A stretch of DNA of 64,000 bases from Asparagopsis taxiformis (Eukaryota > Rhodophyta > Florideophyceae > Bonnemaisoniales > Bonnemaisoniaceae), in NCBI GenBank assembly GCA_030407315.1, contig JALQPE010001690.1, positions 1 to 64,000 on the forward strand, given 5' to 3'. Below, in pieces: positions 9,926 to 20,858 of this stretch (position 1 is its first letter; the number at the start of each line of letters is the position of its first letter). The notes below the pieces were generated by a model that worked only from the letters and a program-made list of their open reading frames with translations, was not told the origin of the DNA and made no database searches. The position numbers and the translations under genes are program-made.

Positions 9926-12754
9926 ATGGCTGCACACAGTAACAGCCCACAAGGCAACATGCCTCCTCGTTCAACCCGGGCGTCTTCTCGCCGACCAACA
10001 ACACGCCACCAGGCGTCGCGCGCGAATGCGACTCCGGCTACGCCGTCAACAAACCCTTCGGCATCTGCCGCTGCAGCCCCTGCTTCTTCTGCGCAGCCGC
10101 CGGCTACCGGTTCTCAAGTCCCGCCCTCTTCAGGGAATGTTCAAGCACAGGCTCCGTCGCCGTCATCCACTCGCCGTTCCACGGAACCCTCGCCGAAGGG
10201 GACGCCTCTCAAGGCCAAGTCAAGTCATCCGGCTACGCCGTCGAAGGCAATTGCTTCTGCCAGTGACCCTCGCCCGGAGGTAGAAGAAGTGGAAGTCCAA
10301 CGGAACACTCCGCGTTCGCCGCCAATCGACAAGCAGGGTTCTCCCCGTTCGCCTCGCCAGACGCCGGACCCGGAAGAGATTGTTGTTGATGCCCCTGCTG
10401 CTTCGCAGCCTGTTCCGACCCCCGCGACTGCCGTCGCTCCTGCCACCACAGGTCGTACCATCGTTCCCCGACCCTCGGAGTATCCGGATCCATATGCGCG
10501 GAAGCCCGCTACGGCTGGGCCGGTCGCGTCCAGGAATCCTTACGAAGACTTGTACAGCCGTAATCGGCAATTTGTTCTTGATGCTCGTAATCGCCAAGCG
10601 ACCGAAGAAGTTAACCGCGGGGCTGTGGCCAGCAATTCAACGCTAGCGGCGTATGCTTATGGTGGAAGCGGGACGGCACAGCCGCAAGATACAAGCTTGG
10701 GTAGAGGTCCTCTTGTGGATCCATATCAATCTTCCGTTCCCGTGGGGAGTTCGGCGGCACCGACTTACTCTTCCCCAAAAAGGGTACCGGCTCCTTCCGC
10801 CGACTGGCGTCGCGAGGGCGAATTTTATCCTTCGAATGCTTCGGAACTCATGGTCTTTGACTCACACGAGTTGCCTTTTGCAAGGTATTTGCGAGCTCCT
10901 TGGGAGTATTATCCCTTCGCCCGTCTACCCCTCCGGGAGTTCGTGAACGAGAACCACACCGACTTGCGTCGAGATCTTCGTCTGATGGTAGGCGTCAAAC
11001 GCCGTAATCCCCATGCGCTGCCAAACAGCTGGTCAGCTTACGCTCAACTTCCTTCTTGTCGGCCGATGCGGCATTTTCGTGTTCCTCACACTTTGCAGTG
11101 TGACCGCACTTTTCTTCTTCACCCAGGCGATGCCTTGTATGTTGAGCGGATGACCCGTCGGCTGTTCGAGCCTCATTCGAACCAGGGAAGTATTCCGGAT
11201 TTACCTATCACTAGGTCAAGGTGGTTTGCGTATCCACCCCGCCCGGATACCGGTATGTTGGAATGTTATATGCGTGTACACGCCCGATACCTGACTCGGT
11301 CCACAAGCTTGCAAGTGTCGTCACTTGACTACCGAGTGTTCGGTTATCGCGCGAACCGCAACATCAATAACCGGACGGCGAACTTGGCTGTGCCGACAGC
11401 GGAGTTGAACGCGACACTTGAAGATTCCCGCTGGGAAGGCGAGAACTCGCCGCCCTTATGCTTGCCTATTGGGGATACACCAGCGATGCTGTACTTCCAC
11501 AGTGTGGTCGAAGCCGATCCCCGTCCTTGGGTGAAGTCTCGGTTCCTGGACTACGTCCTTCTGGAGCGTGAACTCCTTATTGGGTTGGAGATGGCGCGTC
11601 TCGTGGAGACGAGGGGATTCATTCCGGTATTAACCAAGCACTTGGCTGCGTCGGCCGCCACTACCTGGAAGGCTTTCCATGAGGTACCGTTATCACCGGT
11701 TGTACCGAGGACGCGTAGCGTGGATGCGAAGGTCATTGTCGACCTCCTCGAGGCTTCCTACAAGACCACCGAAGGTATCGAGGAGATTTCTTGTGCGATT
11801 GAAGGCGTGTCGCCGGAGAAGATCATTCCGTACTCGCATCCGAGCCTCCCGTTCAAGCCGGCTAAGCTGACAGCTTATTCTACCCGAGACGGGGTGGTGG
11901 TGGAGACGCCTCCCTTCCGTCGCGATGGCGAGTTCGCCGATGACGGTTATTACGCGGAAGAGCCTGCAAGTTACTCCGACGGAGATTTGGAGGATTACTT
12001 ATACAAGCCCGAACGGGAGATGCATGTACCACGCCCAGGGCGTTCTACTCCGGCTGGATATCGTCACGCTGATCCCGGCTTCTCGCCTCACCCGACTGTG
12101 ACAGTCGCGCCCGCTTCATACGAACCTGGGGTTCCACAATCAAGTGTTCATCCGCCAGTCCCGCGGGGCTTGGCACACCCTACCCGTCAGGGCTCTTCGT
12201 CTCCTTCGGAAGCTCCGTTTCTGTCGCCCGATCGTCGATCGGGTCAGTCCGTGGATCGTGACGGCCAGGCCGGTCGTTCTACCGCTCCTGCGGATGTACT
12301 TGGGTCCCTTTTAACTTCAGCGGAGCTGTTCTCGGTTACGAAGGTGCGTGAATTGGCGGAGACTCTTGGTGATGGCCAACTTTCGTCGGTATTTCCTCCG
12401 CGGGTTAGCGGTTACCCCGTTCGTGGAGCGTTGAATACCTTGGCAATGACGTGTATCACGTTGGGTACCCGGTACAAGGCTAGTCGCGAGCGACGAGATG
12501 CTGCCGAAACGCGCTATCGTGCAGAACGTGCGGGTCGCCGCTTAGCGGAAGAGAAGAACTCTCGATGGGAGCAAGATGCAGCTGCGAGGCAGAAGGTGTT
12601 TGACGAACTACAGACACGAGTCCAGGAATTGGAAGAGGAATTGCGCTGGCGCGGCGTCGTATACCGCATGAGCGAGGAAGGGATACGCCTAGCGCTCTGG
12701 GAACCCAGCCAGTCTTCAACCTCAAGGAGGGACTTCCGGGCGTCGCCGGGATAG
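9926..12754 (+). CDS. Antisense ORF of the gypsy element, disordered and coiled-coil protein
   Basis: A roughly 940-codon open frame runs opposite to gag-pol, between the chromodomain end and the 3' LTR. No family recognised. The first ~300 residues are rich in Pro, Ser, Ala, Thr and Arg and look disordered. Residues ~310-620 look folded, with aromatic segments such as LPFARYLRAPWEYYPFARL. The last ~60 residues, RRDAAETRYRAERAGRR through RVQELEEELRW, should form a coiled coil. Past the TAG at 12752-12754 other frames continue with the same bias: DRSPSGRDDGRN to about 12900, then a basic Ser/Pro/Arg tail ending at 13111, so the protein may be about 1060 residues interrupted by two frameshifts. 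ATG 9926 or 9959 is the likely start. Antisense ORFs in this place are known in some plant Tat/Retand elements; whether this is related is unknown. Confidence 0.7.
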   Translation: MAAHSNSPQGNMPPRSTRASSRRPTTRHQASRANATPATPSTNPSASAAAAPASSAQPPATGSQVPPSSGNVQAQAPSPSSTRRSTEPSPKGTPLKAKSSHPATPSKAIASASDPRPEVEEVEVQRNTPRSPPIDKQGSPRSPRQTPDPEEIVVDAPAASQPVPTPATAVAPATTGRTIVPRPSEYPDPYARKPATAGPVASRNPYEDLYSRNRQFVLDARNRQATEEVNRGAVASNSTLAAYAYGGSGTAQPQDTSLGRGPLVDPYQSSVPVGSSAAPTYSSPKRVPAPSADWRREGEFYPSNASELMVFDSHELPFARYLRAPWEYYPFARLPLREFVNENHTDLRRDLRLMVGVKRRNPHALPNSWSAYAQLPSCRPMRHFRVPHTLQCDRTFLLHPGDALYVERMTRRLFEPHSNQGSIPDLPITRSRWFAYPPRPDTGMLECYMRVHARYLTRSTSLQVSSLDYRVFGYRANRNINNRTANLAVPTAELNATLEDSRWEGENSPPLCLPIGDTPAMLYFHSVVEADPRPWVKSRFLDYVLLERELLIGLEMARLVETRGFIPVLTKHLAASAATTWKAFHEVPLSPVVPRTRSVDAKVIVDLLEASYKTTEGIEEISCAIEGVSPEKIIPYSHPSLPFKPAKLTAYSTRDGVVVETPPFRRDGEFADDGYYAEEPASYSDGDLEDYLYKPEREMHVPRPGRSTPAGYRHADPGFSPHPTVTVAPASYEPGVPQSSVHPPVPRGLAHPTRQGSSSPSEAPFLSPDRRSGQSVDRDGQAGRSTAPADVLGSLLTSAELFSVTKVRELAETLGDGQLSSVFPPRVSGYPVRGALNTLAMTCITLGTRYKASRERRDAAETRYRAERAGRRLAEEKNSRWEQDAAARQKVFDELQTRVQELEEELRWRGVVYRMSEEGIRLALWEPSQSSTSRRDFRASPG

Positions 12755-13442
12755 GTCACCCTCTGGTCGAGATGATGGTCGAAATGTTCGCGCTAGGCGC
12801 TCCTCAATGGTTGATGCTGATACGCCGCTGCTACAGCTTGTTGATACGCCTGACCCTCCCAGGGCGGATTCACCTTCGGTATCCGACGATGTGGATATCC
12901 ATCCCCGATGGCACCGGTTCCCTTCAGTTCCACTGCGTCTTTACATCGCCCTCCGGCTCGGTTGCCTACTTCCCATAGGGATTCTGGCCGTGTGCGTCCT
13001 CGTGACACTCGCCGGTCCACGGCTCAGCATCCGACCAACCGGTCCTTGAGGCCATCCCCTTCCTATCCTTCGCATCAGCGTCCTCGTCCTTCCGACAACT
13101 TCCGTCGTTAACGTCTTCCTTCCCTAACCGGGTTATCTTCTTATACGCTTTGCGTCTTGTCTTCAGGTTAGATCGTTCATCCATGCGCCGTGTGCGGCTT
13201 GATCATGTTTACCATTAAAAGGTTGGAATGTTTTTGTTTTTGTGGAATTTTTCTTTGGCCAGTTGGCTTCATACTTCTACCGAGTCCGGTGTTTGGTGTT
13301 TGGCCAACCCACCGGGTGCTTCTCGTGGTACCTTACCATCTCTTCTTCGTGCTCCCCAGCAGTGACGCTGCAATCACTAGCCGTTCTACTTGACGCTTCT
13401 GCGTACAATCAGCGTAGCTGTGGGGCAACCCTATATCTTCAC

Positions 13443-15596
13443 TTATCGGCGCTTCTTAGCCGTTCGTCTTTTAGACGTTTTCTTAGCCGCTTGGCGGTCC
13501 CGCTTACGGAAGTATCGGGAGATTTGTTCGTCAGGCACGTTGTGCCGTTGCGTCCACGTGGGGTCACGGTACCCGTACCACCTTACGAGGAACCACTCCT
13601 CATTATCGTCGTCGACGACATGGTCGATCAAGTCGTCTATGGCGAATTCCTGTTCTTCAGGTGGTTCCAGGTTCTGGGAGATAGCTCCCTGTTCGGTTGG
13701 AACATCTTGACTCGACGAGCGTCGTCTTCTTCCGGTGTTAGCCGTGTCACCCGTAGGGTTAAGCGGCTCAGCCGAAGTGGCTTCTTGGGATATTTCCATG
13801 CCGTGCTGCCGGCTTCTTGCTTGTCGATGAGGGCGACTATTCTTCTTCGGGCTTGTTCCGGTTGGTTCCTTCTGGGTTGATCGGCGCAGCCGGGAGAACG
13901 TCTTGTTGGCGTCTTGGGAAGCAGGTTCCTGCATTTGTGTCAAGAGTTTCATCCTCGGGGAGGTCAAGTTGAGTGGACATCGGCTGTGAAGCAGCATTAT
14001 CCTGACGATGAATATCGGCCTGGGCCCCCTCCTTAAAGACGGTTCGTCTCGGACCGATACTCGGTATGTCGGTTAAAGGTTCACCCTCAACCGCGGAGCG
14101 GATGACAAAGGCTTGGTTACAGGGTGACCTGGGGGTTGTTCGGTTGGAAGAGGTACGCGCTGCGGGCTTGATGCATCACGATGTAGGCACTCTTCCGCCA
14201 TACTCGGCACCGTGTTGGCGGTTTGGTCGTCGGTTCCCACCGCAGGTGCGGATGCTCCGTTAGAAGTTAACCGTGAGTGCGGTGTTTCCTGTTCAGGTTG
14301 TGGCGCATACGTCACGCGGTCGTGGCTAACTTGTTCGACAAGTCCATCCCGTTCTATGTGAACGGTTCGCCTACCGGCTTTCACGACCTTGAAAGGTCCT
14401 TGCGCTAGTGGCGTTAACTTGTTTCGTTCCCGTACCTCGGGGTTGTCAAGGTAGACGTAGTCGCCCTCCTGGAGGAGTCGTTTGGTCTTCCGGACTCTCC
14501 GGTCAAAGTCTCGCTTATAACGCGCTTGCGTGGCGTGTAGCCTTTGACCGGCCTTCTCAATTGCTTGAGCAATCCGTTGCAGGAAGTCCTGTTTCAAGAA
14601 AGCGTCCGGTTTTTGCCGTGTTCTTGTCGAGTGATGAAGGGAATAAGGGGGTGGTGGTCTACTTAGGATAAGGTCAAAGGGTGTCGTCCCTGTCGTGCGA
14701 TGCACGTGCGTATTGTACGCGTACGTCAACGCTGGTGCGTACACGTCCCAGTCATTCTGGTTTTCGTTTACGTAGTTGCGTAACATGTTCAACAACGTAC
14801 GGTTATACCGTTCCACCTGACCGTTGGTCTGTGGGTGGTAGGTTGTTGTGAACAAGTTCTTTGTTCCAAGTTGCAGGCAAACAGCCTGGAAAAGTTTGGA
14901 AGCAAACTGAGGTCCGTTATCGGAGAGCAACGTCCTAGGGGGACCGTACTTGAAAATCCAGTGGGTGCAGAAGGCGACAGCCACATGGTAAGCAGTGATA
15001 CTGCGTAATGGTACAACCTGTGTAAGCTTCGTGAAGCGACAGGTAATTACTAAGAGGTGAAGGTTACCCTTCTTTGTTTTAGGCAGAGGGCCTAGTAAGT
15101 CTATAGAGACTTCTTCCAGCGGTGCTGAAGCTGGGAATAGTTTCAAGGTATTAGCGTGTCTACGCAACTTGAGTCGGTTCCTGGCGCAAGCCTGACAACG
15201 TTCAACCGTAGCGGTGATATCCGCGGCCATGGCCGGCCAGTAGTACGAGAGACGCATGGTCTCATACATACGGTTTTGTCCGGGGTGACCCGCGAGTACA
15301 TCGTGATGACACATCTTCAACAGGCGGGGCCTGAGTGTTCTTGGTACAACCACCTGGTGGGAATTGTCAAGGGTGGATTTACGTCGCAAGACACCTTTGT
15401 CATCTTCGAAGAAGACAGTGTCATACTTCTGACTTGTCAACACTTGTTGACAAAAGTCATCAGAGCGTTGCTCCTCGATCCACTCGTTGAGTGTGATTGG
15501 TTCGGAACCTTCTGTCTGAGGATGTGTCGTCATGACAGCTTGGTTTTCCTCCATCAGGGAAGGTGTCAGCGGAAGTCCGCGCAATGAGTACATCAA
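13443..15596 (-). pseudogene. pol: Gypsy pol: integrase with C-terminal chromodomain
   Basis: H2C2 zinc finger HHDVLAGHPG...CQACARN. Catalytic core: VSIDLLGPL (D), LLSDNGPQF (D), NGQVERYNRTL (E). Then the GPY/F-type LTPLAQGPFKVVKAG. A TAA at 14073-14075 interrupts an otherwise open frame; 75 bp further the same frame reaches the next ATG at 13997 and ends in a chromodomain, QEFAIDDLIDHVVDDD...FLVRWYGYRD and ISRYFRKRD, then a basic tail. The chromodomain should steer integration to marked chromatin. Whether the TAA is a mutation or read through cannot be told from one copy. Confidence 0.88.
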
Positions 15597-16524
15597 AGAA
15601 CCACGGGTTCATCTCTTCGGTAACAGGTATTTCCTGGTGAAGGTCATACGCGAAGAGCGTGGGTATTTCGTCATCCACTGGATGGGGGTCTGCCCCTTCC
15701 GTTTCGACACGCGATAACGCGTCTGGTACCTGATGAACCCTGCCAGGACGATAGACTATGGTGTAGTCAAACTCCGACAGACGGAGTCGCCAACGACACA
15801 GGCGCCCTGACGGGTCAGTGATATTCATCAACCAACGCAACGCGTTATGATCGGACCTCACCACGAACTTCGTTTGTTCAAGGTACGGCCTAAGGGTAGT
15901 GACTGCCCATACTACGGCGAGACACTCGCGCTCCGTCGGAGAATATCCCCGTTCAGGTTTGGTCAAGGTCCGCGACCAATATCCTACAGGACGATAGTCG
16001 TCGTCATCCTGCTGTTGCAACAGCGCACACCCTATCTGATACGCAGAGGCGTCTGTATCTACGATGTAGGGTTTACCCACCCTGGGCAAAGCCAGTATCG
16101 GTGGTTGCACCAGAGATTCTTTAAGTTTATCGAACGCGTGGCGTTGTTCCGCCGTTGGAGGACTTGAACCGAAGCTCGGTAGTTTGTCTTTGGTCAAAAT
16201 CGCGTTGAGGGGGTGGGAGATATCCGCGTACCCTTTGACGAAACGGCGGAAAACACCGCAGCTCCCCAGGAAGGAACGCATTTGCGTGGGGGTGGTTGGA
16301 AAAGTTGCTTTCGCGATAGCATCCGTCGCAGTTTGGGCGCCCGCCAGCTTACCTGGCATAACAACATGTCCGAGGTAGTCTACCTTAGATTCGAAGAAGT
16401 GGCACTTGGCCAGCTTGAGGGTTACCCCTGCAGTCTTCAACAGTGTGAGTACCTGATCCACTTGGTGGAGGTGTTCTTCCTCACTACGTGAGAAGACGAT
16501 GACGTCGTCAAGATAGATGAGCAT
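15460..16524 (-). pseudogene. pol: Gypsy pol: RT C-terminus and RNase H
   Basis: Begins with LIYLDDVIVFSRS, the RT catalytic motif, then the connection region KCHFFESKVDYLGHVV. RNase H has YIVDTDASAYQIGCALLQQ (D), SPTERECLAVVWAV (E) and VVRSDHNALRWLM (D). It ends after LSRVETEGADPHP. Near 15580-15600 the sequence leaves this frame; integrase continues in the frame opening at 15596. The break is a second one-base-type frameshift. Confidence 0.88.
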
Positions 16525-18148
16525 GTTTGCCAGCGTACGCTGCTTAGGATAATGTCAATCGCACGTTGGAACGTGGCTGGTGCATTCTTCAGCCCGAAGG
16601 GCAGTCGTTTAAACCGATACGTTCCAAGATGCGACGTGAAAGCCGTCTTATCCCGATCCTCGGAGGCAACGGGTATTTGCCAATAGCCTGAGTTGCAATC
16701 AAGCGTGGTGAACACGCGTGCATCTCCTAAGGAGTCTATGCAATCGTCCATACGGGGTAACGGATAAGCATCCGAGATGGTGATGTCGTTGAGACGTCGG
16801 TAGTCAACGCAGAAGCGTAATTTACCATCCTTCTTGGGTACCAGGACCACTGGGCTAGCCCACTCGGAGTTCGAGGGTTCGATGACTCCTTTCTCTAGCA
16901 TGGAGATGATCTCCTTACTTGCTAGCTCCCTTCTCAAGGGTCCCATTCGGTATGGTTGTTGTCGACGTGGTCGACTTCCTTCGATTATATCAATCCGATG
17001 CTCGGTTGCTTTAATGTCTCCAAGAGACCCGTCCCACATGGACTCATGTTGCGATAGCATCGCTATAATTTTCTCCTTCAACTGTGGTTGTTGAAGGTGC
17101 TCCAAGGATACATCCTCCCGCCATTGCGGATTCTCTTTCTCCTTGGTTCCCGTCATCGGGTTGGTTAGACTGATGATACGGTTTGAGCCGGAAAAGGATA
17201 ACTCACTAGGGAGCTTTTGATCGGCTGGGCCGGGTGCTCGACGGGCAATACCGACAACCGTCCCCTTCGGGAGGTATCTTTCGGTCGAACCAAAATTGGT
17301 GAGAATGACAGTGAAGACTGTACGAGGAATGATTTCAGCAATGCCGTTCGGCATTGAGATCCGCTGTCGGTGGAATAGTTTTTCCTTCGCCTCGAGGAGG
17401 CTTAGTCCGCCCCCAGCACAGACAACCGATGCGGTTACTTGATTCATAGGGGGAATTGTGATTTCTCTTGCTAGCCGGATCCGGTTTGACTGGTGGTCCA
17501 GATCAGTACCCTGCGAAGGGTTTGGTTCATGTACATAGCAAGAAGAAGAGTTGTTCAATTTACTCACGTTTTGCATCAGCAGGATGGCGATCGATCCACC
17601 ATCGTGTACATCAATGCGCTGAGCGCGGCATCGAATTGCATCTACATGTGAGTTCATGATACTTGTTCCCAGGATAACTGGTACTGCCAGCTTAGGTGCT
17701 ACAAAGAATTCTGCGTCCAGAACCTTACGTCCTAGCTGTATTAGCAGCTTGATTCTTCCTGTTATCCTGAGAGGATTACCATTGGCGTCTGCCAGTTGAG
17801 GAATGTTCCCGGTTTGCGCGGCATAGGTCTTCCATCCTTTGGGTAAGGTTGATTCTTGGACGACAGAAGGGCCTGAACCTGTGTCCATAACCATACGCAT
17901 AGGCGTTAGAAGAGTCTCGGATATTCCGATGGAACCTAAAACCACGTAGTGGGCTGCCTTCAAAAGACATGCAGCCTTTGGCTGAGAGGGGAGGGGATAA
18001 GGGATATCCCCGGTTGGTGTCTGGGTAGGACGGTTCAACCGCGTTGGTATCTCCGTTCCACCCTGTGGAGGTGTGGATGGTGAGATGTCCACCTTACAGC
18101 TAAGCTGTTCCACCTCCTGGCGGGAGCGCGACACCTCACTCCCCCCGG
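16437..18148 (-). pseudogene. pol: Gypsy pol: protease and N-terminal reverse transcriptase
   Basis: The frame overlaps the end of gag in -1 and has no ATG near its beginning, fitting expression by frameshift. Protease active site MDTGSGPSVV lies near residue 95. RT fingers and palm follow: GVIEPSNSEWASPVVLV, KKDGKLRFCVDYRRLND, ITISDAYPLPRMDD, then TTLDCNSGYWQIPV and FKRLPFGLKNAPATF. A one-base loss at about 16525 (TGCTCATC where a further base is expected) throws the frame out just before the catalytic YLDD, which is found in the overlapping frame 16524-15460. Confidence 0.88.
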
Positions 18149-20086
18149 TTAGTTTTCCGACGAAGTGTCGGATGATTCATCTGAAGATGCCAGGGCATCA
18201 ACTGCGGTTTCCGCCGAGAGAGACGAACCTATACTCCGTTGAAGTCCGGAAACCGGATTGGCTTGGTCAGCGACGGGGTCGTCCTCGGCAAACGCGACCA
18301 TGCGTGGAAACGGTTTCTGCCGTTGGATAATCGTCTTTGCAGGGACCTGCTTCTTCTTGAACTTGTCAAATTGCCGTTGCTGTCGGCGCATGACTTGTTC
18401 CGGTTCTTGCTGGTATGCATAGTTCGCGAAAGCAAAATACATTCCTACGGAACGGGAGAGGTACGGGCATGTGTACAGCACGTGACCGGGTTGCCGGCAT
18501 CCGGAGCAACGCCAATTGACCGCACCCTTCGGGATCATGGACTCGGCAAGATTCACATGATCCTCGGTGAGGGGTGGTACTTCCATCGGCGGTGCCTCCG
18601 CGTTCGGACCCACAGTCAGTGGTTGTAACGTCTGCGACGTAGTTGCTTCTCTCCTCATTCCGAGGTCTTCTCTAGCCATGGTGGCTAGTAACGCTTTGCG
18701 TCTCTGTTCGGCGAGTTCCCTACTAGGGTACATCTTGGGCTTAGCCGTGTCGGCTGTGGTGGCTCTTAGGGAATCCCCGAATCCTTTTGCCAGATTGCGC
18801 ACAGCAAGGAAATCTTCGCCGTCTCGGCCAACGGTGACCTTCACGGTGTCTTTTACCCCCGGGCGTAGCCCTTTGAGGTAGTAGTTTACCAAGTCTCTTT
18901 CAGAGAAAACATTAGCACACAACAGTGCGGCCTCTTGCAGTCTGTCGGCGTATTCTGCCTCATCTTCGTGAGGTTCTTGTTTAATACGCGTGACCGCGTC
19001 GTAGGCGTCAGCCAAAACTGTATCCGTTGCATAACGAGAAAGTAAAGCATGGACGGCCTGTGGCCACGTTATCTGCTGGTGCAGTTGATTTAGCAACTTC
19101 CTTTTCCGAGATTCGGACGCGATGAATCGTTGCGCATCTCCTTCAAGGAAATAACGTAGCAACTTTGTTGCTATTCCTTCTGATACTCCGCAGGAGTCAC
19201 AAGCATCTTGGTACTCGGCGAGGAATCGAAGTATATCGATGGGTTGCGTTCCATCGAACGGCGTCAAGGACGCATTGAAGTTCCGGATCTTTTCCGTTAT
19301 CTTGTAGAGACTTCTACTCTTTCCGTTCGGAGCTTCTGTCGATGACGACTTGTCTTGTAACCGGTAATACCGGTAGGATACTACACGATCGAACGCGGGT
19401 TCGCGGGCTCTTAAAGGAGTTAAGCCTGGTTCCAAGGGTCCTTCTTCTGTTTCGAATGGATTCGAAGGTGTATCACCAAACCCAAAGACTGGGTCACCCA
19501 CGTTGGGATTTCGACTTGGTACCGGACGGGCGAGAGACTCGCTGAGTAAGTCCACTCGATCTGATAAACGTCTGGTGACGTCCACGACCTTGTCGAGCTT
19601 CTCGGCTTCCACAGCTACGCTGTTCTCGGCAGTACCGTCTTGTTGGTTCCAAAGCCCTTGGTGCTGATGATCGCCGGAAGAAGAGCTAGCGTAGCTTCTC
19701 CTTTGTAGGTCGGTGACCTTCTTCTCAAGCCGGATAACCCGTTGTAGAAAATCCACACGGATGGACTTCCATGTTCCCGAGAAGACTTCTACTTCTTTCT
19801 CATCTACCACTTCGTGGCAAATGGCTTTCAGCTTGGGTGCAAGCAAATCAATCGTGTTATCCACGAGAGTTGAGACGAGATCGCCGTGTCGGTCATCGAG
19901 GGTGTCCTCAACAGCTTGGCTGATCTCATCACGCATCTCTTTCAATTTATCATTGAGAATCTTGTCTGCATATTCATGCATAAGTCGGTAGACTCCTTCC
20001 TCAGTGACGAATTCTTGGGTTGAACCTCCCCCGATGGGGTCTGACTCGGAGTCAGAATGTTCCGGAGACTTGTCCGATGGCATCAC
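18149..20086 (-). CDS. gag: Gypsy gag polyprotein
   Basis: One 645-codon frame starting at ATG 20086, about 110 bp after the primer-binding site. The N-terminal half is acidic and contains helical coiled-coil-like segments. The capsid region has RSLYKITEKIRNFNASLTPF and IDILRFLAEYQDACDSCG, repeated almost unchanged in the second gypsy gag at 53400-53630. Near residue 522 there is a CCHC zinc knuckle, CSGCRQPGHVLYTC. It ends DTSSEN-stop; the pol frame lies in -1 relative to it. Intact, so it could supply capsid protein. Confidence 0.9.
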   Translation of the reverse strand: MMPSDKSPEHSDSESDPIGGGSTQEFVTEEGVYRLMHEYADKILNDKLKEMRDEISQAVEDTLDDRHGDLVSTLVDNTIDLLAPKLKAICHEVVDEKEVEVFSGTWKSIRVDFLQRVIRLEKKVTDLQRRSYASSSSGDHQHQGLWNQQDGTAENSVAVEAEKLDKVVDVTRRLSDRVDLLSESLARPVPSRNPNVGDPVFGFGDTPSNPFETEEGPLEPGLTPLRAREPAFDRVVSYRYYRLQDKSSSTEAPNGKSRSLYKITEKIRNFNASLTPFDGTQPIDILRFLAEYQDACDSCGVSEGIATKLLRYFLEGDAQRFIASESRKRKLLNQLHQQITWPQAVHALLSRYATDTVLADAYDAVTRIKQEPHEDEAEYADRLQEAALLCANVFSERDLVNYYLKGLRPGVKDTVKVTVGRDGEDFLAVRNLAKGFGDSLRATTADTAKPKMYPSRELAEQRRKALLATMAREDLGMRREATTSQTLQPLTVGPNAEAPPMEVPPLTEDHVNLAESMIPKGAVNWRCSGCRQPGHVLYTCPYLSRSVGMYFAFANYAYQQEPEQVMRRQQRQFDKFKKKQVPAKTIIQRQKPFPRMVAFAEDDPVADQANPVSGLQRSIGSSLSAETAVDALASSDESSDTSSEN

Positions 20087-20178
20087 TTCTACTCTTCTTC
20101 AATGAGCTTACGTCTAACGACGAGTTTACTCTTCTTGAGTGGTTTCGGTGTGTCGCCGGTCGGCTGAGATGACGGTAC

Positions 20179-20198
20179 GATTCTAGGTCGAGAGACCA
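20179..20198 (-). promoter_or_regulatory. Primer-binding site of the gypsy element
   Basis: One base after the LTR end the minus strand reads TGGTCTCTCGACCTAGAATC. The complement ends TCTAGGTCGAGAGACCA, a plausible tRNA 3' end (CCA, acceptor strand, T-stem); the bases further in, GTACGATT, even resemble a T-loop. Nearly the same site follows the LTRs at 50432 and 52608. The tRNA species was not identified. Confidence 0.75.
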
Positions 20199-20199
20199 A

Positions 20200-20858
20200 T
20201 GTAGTAGGTAGAAAATCCGCAAAGCGGCAAAACCACCCTACAGGTGTCCCGAGCCTCGGTAGTGTGGTAGAGCAAGCGAATCTTGCGTCAACCGCCAATA
20301 GCGAGTATACCCCGAAAGGTCTGCCGGTAATACCGGGTGAAGGTTGTGGGGTGCTCACGCACGAAGTGCGTATTGATGGAGCGAAAGACGTAACCCGTCG
20401 AGCTGTATAGCTAAAGCTAATTCGTCCTAGAAGGATAGAAAAGAGCGATGCAAACACTGTTCAGTGGAGTCGTAAATTCCACGTGAGTTTACGTTACCTC
20501 TAAAGGTTAAGCACTCTGGCTAATCCAGAGGCATTTTATACTAAACTAAGTTACTGTAAACAGTTAGGGTAGGTAGACAGTTAGGAATAAATATCCTTAT
20601 GTGCACCAATCAGATCCCTGATTATGGCGACTGCGGGAGCCCGCGAGATCACCGACTGTTAGTGTTACAGTGTAAAGTTAGCTGAGTCAGCTTAGTTAAA
20701 ATTTGCCCCTTGTGGGGTCTTTAGTTGTCCCAATGGGTCCCTCTCCCTCACTGGTCTGAGGTACAGCGAGGCTGTTTCCATTGGTTATTCCCGAACCGGG
20801 GTCGTCCAATAGGATGTCGACACGACCCCACCAGGGCAGACCACTCCGTGGTATGAAA
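20200..20858 (-). repeat. 5' LTR of the gypsy element
   Basis: 659-bp direct copy of 8779-9437. Its outer end reads TTTCATACC on the minus strand where the other copy has TGTCATACC. It should hold the element's promoter and the start of the genomic RNA. Confidence 0.92.

Larger units (their letters stand above)
8779..20858 (-). mobile_element. Ty3/gypsy chromovirus with an antisense ORF
   Basis: The 659-bp LTRs at 8779-9437 and 20200-20858 flank the element, with the 5-bp duplication GCTGC at 8774-8778 and 20859-20863. The minus-strand orientation is shown by the primer-binding site inside the right LTR (20179-20198) and the polypurine tract inside the left LTR (9438-9449). Minus-strand order: gag (20086-18149), protease, RT, RNase H, integrase, chromodomain (to 13443), so it belongs to the chromovirus branch. 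About 4 kb between pol and the 3' LTR holds a long plus-strand ORF. Total length is 12.1 kb. By eye the LTRs differ only at the second base from the outer end, so insertion is recent, yet pol has two frameshifts and a stop. Confidence 0.93.

Noticed and set aside
9926..12754. Antisense ORF as a second gag or a captured host gene with its own ends
   Set aside because: No zinc knuckle, no capsid motif and no repeats or target duplication bounding it inside the gypsy element; left as an element ORF of unknown function.
13242..13880. 212-codon plus-strand ORF opposite the chromodomain
   Set aside because: Antisense shadow of the integrase-chromodomain frame; no continuity with the antisense ORF ending near 13111.
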